The notes under the pieces are model-generated. The model had not been told where the DNA came from. It saw only the letters and a list, made by a program, of their open reading frames with translations, and did not search any database. This document shows positions 60,166-64,000 of a stretch of DNA of 64,000 nt, piece after piece (the first letter of the stretch is position 1; each line of letters begins with the position of its first letter). The stretch is taken from contig NZ_JAASRW010000003.1 of assembly GCF_011761355.1 (NCBI RefSeq), positions 62,001 through 126,000 of the forward strand, read 5' to 3'. Position numbers and translations under genes: made by a program. Source of the stretch: Paenibacillus lupini. GTDB lineage: Bacteria; Bacillota; Bacilli; Paenibacillales; Paenibacillaceae.

Positions 60166-62880
60166 ATGGAAAAGATTATTCGATTGCGGTGCGAGTATAA
60201 TTACAATCCTATTGGCGTGCAAACAAGGAAGCCTCGTTTTAGTTGGGAACTTAACAGCTCCAAACGCGGTCGCAGGCAGGCTGCCTATCAGATTATCGTA
60301 TCCGAGAATGCTGAGGATGGCCTCTCTGGGATCGGCGAGCTATGGGATTCCGGAAAAGTTGATTCTGCGGATACCTTCCATATTGCATATGCGGGCAAGG
60401 CACTGGTTAGCGGTCAACGTTGTTACTGGACGGTCAGATGTTGGGATCAAGATGGAGAGTTGTACGAGGCTGACACACCTGCATTTTTTGAGATGGGTAT
60501 CCTCAGCCCGAATGAATGGACCGCACAGTGGATTGGGGCAGACGAGACGATCGCAGCTCCATTATTCAGGAATACCTTTCATATTGAAAAGGCAGTCAAG
60601 CAGGCTACCGTGTTCGTGTCTGGCCTTGGTTACTTTGAGCTTTATATGAACGGCAATCAGATGGGGGACCACGTCCTTGTTCCGAACTGGACGGATTATG
60701 ATGACCGCCAAATCGAAGGTTTGCTGTATCCTTTCAATGATCGAACTTCCAAGCGGATCAATTATATGCAATATGCTGTGACAGGCAATATCCAGCAAGG
60801 TGAGAATGCGATTGGAGTTATGCTGGGGAATGGTTTCTACAATCAGACGGAAAGAACCGTTGAAGGAACGATGAGCTATGGCGCTCCTAGGCTGATTTTG
60901 CAACTAGTCATTACGTATGAGGATGGTACGGTAGACTGCATTCGCAGCGATGACAGCTGGAGGAGCAGTTCTGGACCGATTGTATTCAATAACGTCTTCT
61001 ACGGTGAAAAATATGATGCGAGACTTGAACAGCCTGGCTGGTCAGGAATTGGTTTTGCTGATTCTTCTTGGAACAATGCCCGTCTTGTCCGTGCTCCGCG
61101 CGGATTGTTAACGGCTCAAATGTCTCCTCCGGATAAAAAAATCAGCACTATCGTTCCTGTCTCCCGTATCGAAGTGCAGCCTCATGTCTATGTATTTGAT
61201 TTCGGTCAAAACTTCTCCGGCTGGGTGCGCGTTCGCATGCAGCAAGGGAGTGCCGGGCATCAGATCACGCTGAGGTTTGCAGAGAATTGCAACGATGATG
61301 GCGCACTTGATACGTTAAGCTGCGGAGGAGGCGACCAAGTTCAGGCTGATACCTACATCATGAAGGGGCAAGGAATAGAGCAATACGAGCCGCGATTCGT
61401 CTGGCATGGTTTTCGTTATGTGGAGATCACCGGCTATCCCGGCATACCGGAGCTGACGGATCTCGATGGCATCGTTGTACATGCAGCTGTTGAACCTATC
61501 GGTGAATTCACTTGCTCTGAACCATTACTGAATCAGGTGCAGAACGCTTATCGTTGGTCGCAGCTTACCAATATGCATGGGGGCGTGCCAAGTGATTGTC
61601 CGCATCGTGAACGGCTAGGATATACAGGTGATGGGCATTTAACCGCTGAAGCGGCTGGTTATAACTTTGATATGGCTGCATTTTATACGAAGTGGATTGA
61701 AGATATTAGTGATTCGCAGAACAAGGAGACAGGCTTTGTCCCACATACGGCTCCGTTTAATGGGGGCGGAGGTGGCGTAGCTTGGGGGTCCGCTTATGTC
61801 ATCATGCCGTGGATGATGTATCACACATATGGAGATCGTCGCTTGCTCGCTGAACATTATGAAGGTATGAAAAGCTGGATCAGTTATTTGGGCACCCGCA
61901 ATCAAGGAGGTTATCTGGTCGAGTACGAAGAGCCTGACAGCTGGTTTTTGGGGGATTGGTGTATCCCTGGGGAGAATAAGCTTCCCCCTTTACTCGTGAG
62001 CACTTTCTATTATGCTTATACGGTGAATATGATGTCCAAGATTGCTGGGGTGCTGGGTCAAAAAGAAGATCAAGAGCAGTACAAGGAGCTGTTTGGTCAC
62101 ATATGTACATCGTTTAATGAGACGTTCTTTAATCCTGAAACGGCTTGCTACTCCATTGGGCGGCAGGGGGCCGATCTGTTCCCGTTCATTCTGGGTTGTG
62201 TTCCCGAAGGGTATGAAGATAAAGTGTGGCAGCGGGTATTGAAGCATTACCGTGAAGATCTGAATGGGCATTTGGATACGGGTATATTCGGCACTTCCTT
62301 CTTGTTCGACCTGCTGAGTGAACGAGGGGAGACGGATTTAGCATTGGGAATGGTGCTGACTAGAGATTATCCCGGCTACGGATATATGATCGAAAAAGGT
62401 GCCACCACCCTATGGGAATCATGGGATGGTCACGACTCCCATAATCACCCGATGTTCGGAAGTGTCAGTGCTTGGTTTTACAAGCATTTGGCTGGATTAG
62501 CGCCGCACCCTGAAGCTGTTGCTTTCGATCAAGCTGTCTTCAAGCCGTTTCGCGTTGAGGGCTTAAGCCATGCATCTGCTTCGATCCATACCATTCGTGG
62601 GCAGTATGCCGTTCGTTGGTCCACGGAAAACAGGGGCAGCTGGGAATGCGAGTTAAAGATACCGCCTAATTGCTCTGCAGAGGTCTATTTTCCACTAAAA
62701 AGTCGTGATGCCCTTATATCTTCGATTATCGAGCAAGGAAGCGACCAGACCATTTGGCCTCGACCTGATGATTCGGACAATATGGCCGATTCAATCCAAT
62801 TGAGGCTGGATACGAACGATGTGGTTATCGTTCTTGGTTCAGGCAGCTACGTGTTCCAAGTGACAGTTAAGCCTGAGTAA
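60166..62880 (+). CDS. Alpha-L-rhamnosidase, GH78
   Basis: A 904-residue cytosolic glycoside hydrolase with the Bac_rhamnosid domain series. An N-terminal Ig-like domain (MEKIIRLRCEYNYNPIGVQT; PRFSWEL) leads to the carbohydrate-binding beta-domain (GLGYFELYMNGNQMGDHVL, NWTDYDDR). The concanavalin-like domain follows (VFDFGQNFSGWVRVRMQ). The (alpha/alpha)6 catalytic barrel has the acidic cluster GVPSDCPHRERLGYTGDGH, which contains the family catalytic acid, and AWGSAYVIMPWMMYHTYGD. The C-terminal beta-domain is preceded by TTLWESWDG. It lacks a signal peptide, so it acts on imported rhamnosides. A cre-like site lies upstream. The AraC gene at 63054 may regulate it. Confidence 0.94.
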   Translation: MEKIIRLRCEYNYNPIGVQTRKPRFSWELNSSKRGRRQAAYQIIVSENAEDGLSGIGELWDSGKVDSADTFHIAYAGKALVSGQRCYWTVRCWDQDGELYEADTPAFFEMGILSPNEWTAQWIGADETIAAPLFRNTFHIEKAVKQATVFVSGLGYFELYMNGNQMGDHVLVPNWTDYDDRQIEGLLYPFNDRTSKRINYMQYAVTGNIQQGENAIGVMLGNGFYNQTERTVEGTMSYGAPRLILQLVITYEDGTVDCIRSDDSWRSSSGPIVFNNVFYGEKYDARLEQPGWSGIGFADSSWNNARLVRAPRGLLTAQMSPPDKKISTIVPVSRIEVQPHVYVFDFGQNFSGWVRVRMQQGSAGHQITLRFAENCNDDGALDTLSCGGGDQVQADTYIMKGQGIEQYEPRFVWHGFRYVEITGYPGIPELTDLDGIVVHAAVEPIGEFTCSEPLLNQVQNAYRWSQLTNMHGGVPSDCPHRERLGYTGDGHLTAEAAGYNFDMAAFYTKWIEDISDSQNKETGFVPHTAPFNGGGGGVAWGSAYVIMPWMMYHTYGDRRLLAEHYEGMKSWISYLGTRNQGGYLVEYEEPDSWFLGDWCIPGENKLPPLLVSTFYYAYTVNMMSKIAGVLGQKEDQEQYKELFGHICTSFNETFFNPETACYSIGRQGADLFPFILGCVPEGYEDKVWQRVLKHYREDLNGHLDTGIFGTSFLFDLLSERGETDLALGMVLTRDYPGYGYMIEKGATTLWESWDGHDSHNHPMFGSVSAWFYKHLAGLAPHPEAVAFDQAVFKPFRVEGLSHASASIHTIRGQYAVRWSTENRGSWECELKIPPNCSAEVYFPLKSRDALISSIIEQGSDQTIWPRPDDSDNMADSIQLRLDTNDVVIVLGSGSYVFQVTVKPE

Positions 62881-62884
62881 ATCT

Positions 62885-62917
62885 TGCCTGAACCATCCTT
62901 TGGTTCAGGCATTTTTT
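62885..62917 (+). terminator. Terminator of the rhamnosidase gene
   Basis: Arms TGCCTGAACCA and TGGTTCAGGCA with a 5-nt loop and T6. Confidence 0.9.
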
Positions 62918-63053
62918 CAAGGAAACGGGCTTCCCTTGATCGAAGCCTGTGCTTATTTCCTTCTACAATGTTTGGCCTACCCCAAGAGAAAAACCCCGGT
63001 CTTTCTCTTTTTTGCTATACTGGGACTAACTTCCGAATACAAGGAGGACCCTC

Positions 63054-63806
63054 ATGAACTGCTCCTTTGATTTTCTGTATCATTTTGTCCGGGAGGCGGA
63101 CAGCTTTATCGACTTTCATACGCATGCCAGTTATGAGGTGGTTTATTACATCAGCGGCAGCGGCACGACGCAAATCGGTAAATCTGTCTATACATATGCA
63201 CCCGGAACGTTTACGATCATTCCCCCACACACGAAGCATAATGAATATCGCCATACCGAAAGCGAAGTGTTATTCGTCTGCTTCTCCTACGATAACGCTA
63301 TGTTTAACCTCATTAATGGACTATATATCGATCATGACCGCAAGCTGGAGCAGCTGCTTCGGGCGATGCAGGAGGAGCTTGGCAGCAAGCGAAATTATTA
63401 TCATCTGACGCTGCATGGCCTTCTCTGCCAGGCGATTGCGGAGATCGGCCGCTTGGTGGATCCCGCGGACAGTGGAACAACTAACGATAAAGTTAACTAT
63501 GCTAAAAATTTTCTGGAGCAGTATGCGTCGGAATCCATTGATCTTCAGGCGATCGCCAGCAGCTTGGGGTATAGCTATGACCATTTTCGTCATTTCTTCA
63601 AAAAGGAGACCGGCTACTCACCTAACCAGTTCGTGATACGGAAGCGGGTGGAGAATGCCAAGGCGCTGCTCCTTCACTCCGAGAAGTCGATGATTGAGAT
63701 TGCGCATGAATGCGGGTTTAGCAACGCACCGCAGTTCAGTATGCTGTTCAGCAAACATACCGGTGTAGCTCCCCGTGCTTTTCGAATGGATAACCAGATC
63801 GTATAA
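63054..63806 (+). CDS. AraC-family regulator with cupin N-terminal domain
   Basis: A 250-residue regulator. An AraC-binding cupin (about 1-110: DFHTHASYEVVYYISGSGTT, APGTFTIIPPHTKHNEYRHT) precedes the two helix-turn-helix motifs (LQAIASSLGYSYDHFRHFFK, MIEIAHECGFSNAPQFSMLF). CAAGGAGG precedes the ATG. This class senses a sugar through the cupin and activates nearby catabolic genes. The adjacent rhamnosidase and the following nucleoside-hydrolase-like gene are candidate targets. Confidence 0.92.
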   Translation: MNCSFDFLYHFVREADSFIDFHTHASYEVVYYISGSGTTQIGKSVYTYAPGTFTIIPPHTKHNEYRHTESEVLFVCFSYDNAMFNLINGLYIDHDRKLEQLLRAMQEELGSKRNYYHLTLHGLLCQAIAEIGRLVDPADSGTTNDKVNYAKNFLEQYASESIDLQAIASSLGYSYDHFRHFFKKETGYSPNQFVIRKRVENAKALLLHSEKSMIEIAHECGFSNAPQFSMLFSKHTGVAPRAFRMDNQIV

Positions 63807-63896
63807 GAATACAGCCGAATTCGGCTAGTTTCAGCCAGCCTCTCTATTTATGATGAGAATAGATGTACTATTCTTAAGCAAAATGGAGTGATTGCC

Positions 63897-64000
63897 ATGA
63901 ACTATCCTGTCATTTCTGATTCCTTGCGTTTAAGCCGACTTGCGCCTCCAACAGGCCAAGTACGTGCTGTACTCGATACCGATACGTTTAACGAGATTGA
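63897..64000 (+). CDS. Nucleoside hydrolase-like protein, N-terminal part cut by window edge
   Basis: Thirty-four residues are visible: MNYPVISDSLRLSRLAPPTG then QVRAVLDTDTFNEI. VLDTDTFNEI continues into what is probably the DxDxxxDD metal motif of inosine-uridine nucleoside hydrolases; only the first part can be seen. GGAGTG precedes the ATG. The family cleaves the N-glycosidic bond of ribonucleosides with a calcium ion. Confidence 0.6.
   Translation, partial: MNYPVISDSLRLSRLAPPTGQVRAVLDTDTFNEI

Noticed and set aside
63813..63826. AGCCGAATTCGGCT palindrome after the AraC gene, considered as a terminator
   Set aside because: It is perfect but only 14 bp long with no loop and no T run. It could be an operator for the next gene, but nothing supports either use.
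1..64000. tRNA, rRNA, prophage or integrase genes and attachment sites for the AT-rich island
   Set aside because: None was recognised in either strand. The island at 50.4-55.3 kb has no integrase or flanking direct repeat that I could see.

Overview
The window looks like chromosome of a Paenibacillus-type bacterium (Bacillota, Paenibacillaceae). The evidence is its mid-range GC, strong AGGAGG ribosome-binding sites, many solute-binding-lipoprotein ABC operons, YesM/YesN-type two-component systems, SLH and stalk-domain surface proteins, and a SinI/SinR/SipW/TasA-type biofilm locus. No rRNA, tRNA, CRISPR array, integrase or insertion sequence was recognised. All calls come from reading the sequence; no database search was run.

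Layout. 1-6.1 kb: truncated AraC regulator, aldo/keto reductase, patatin-like phospholipase, FusB/FusC-type EF-G-binding protein, two small membrane proteins and a MATE transporter. 6.1-9.6 kb: a matrix module, with sinI (+) facing sinR (-), then a tapA-like gene, sipW and a tasA-like gene, preceded by candidate Spo0A and SinR boxes. 9.6-24.5 kb: two complete oligopeptide ABC operons transcribed away from each other, with a lipoprotein and a winged-helix regulator between them. 24.8-31.7 kb: YesN/YesM regulators divergent from a two-permease plus binding-protein sugar ABC operon with a cre-like site. 32.0-33.4 kb: DoxX-ArsR-SRPBCC operon with a palindromic operator filling its promoter spacer.

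33.5-37.6 kb: a secreted amidase carrying both a cohesin-like and a dockerin domain, followed by a cohesin-like/SLH surface protein, which suggests a small cell-surface cohesin-dockerin assembly built around an amidase. 38.2-44.3 kb: beta-helix protein, HD phosphohydrolase, azoreductase divergent from an Rrf2 regulator, a DinB-like protein and a WYL regulator. 44.5-50.4 kb: five-gene operon (binding protein, fused permease, ATPase, PHP phosphoesterase, RpiR regulator), perhaps for import of a phosphorylated compound.

50.4-58.9 kb: probable defence island. An AT-rich part holds an overlapping soluble/membrane pair and then a DUF4297-like nuclease, a HerA-like ATPase and a PD-(D/E)xK-like protein. 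A PLD/SF2-helicase/DUF3427 protein with a NUDIX partner follows. 59-64 kb: stalk/NPCBM-like secreted protein, GH78 alpha-L-rhamnosidase under a cre-like site, AraC regulator, and the start of a nucleoside-hydrolase-like gene.

Two dispersed repeat families stand out. One is a ~40-bp double-hairpin repeat found just upstream of the Shine-Dalgarno sequence at three loci, always in the same orientation to the gene. The other is an intergenic repeat built on TACGTTGGAT, with nine copies at three loci.
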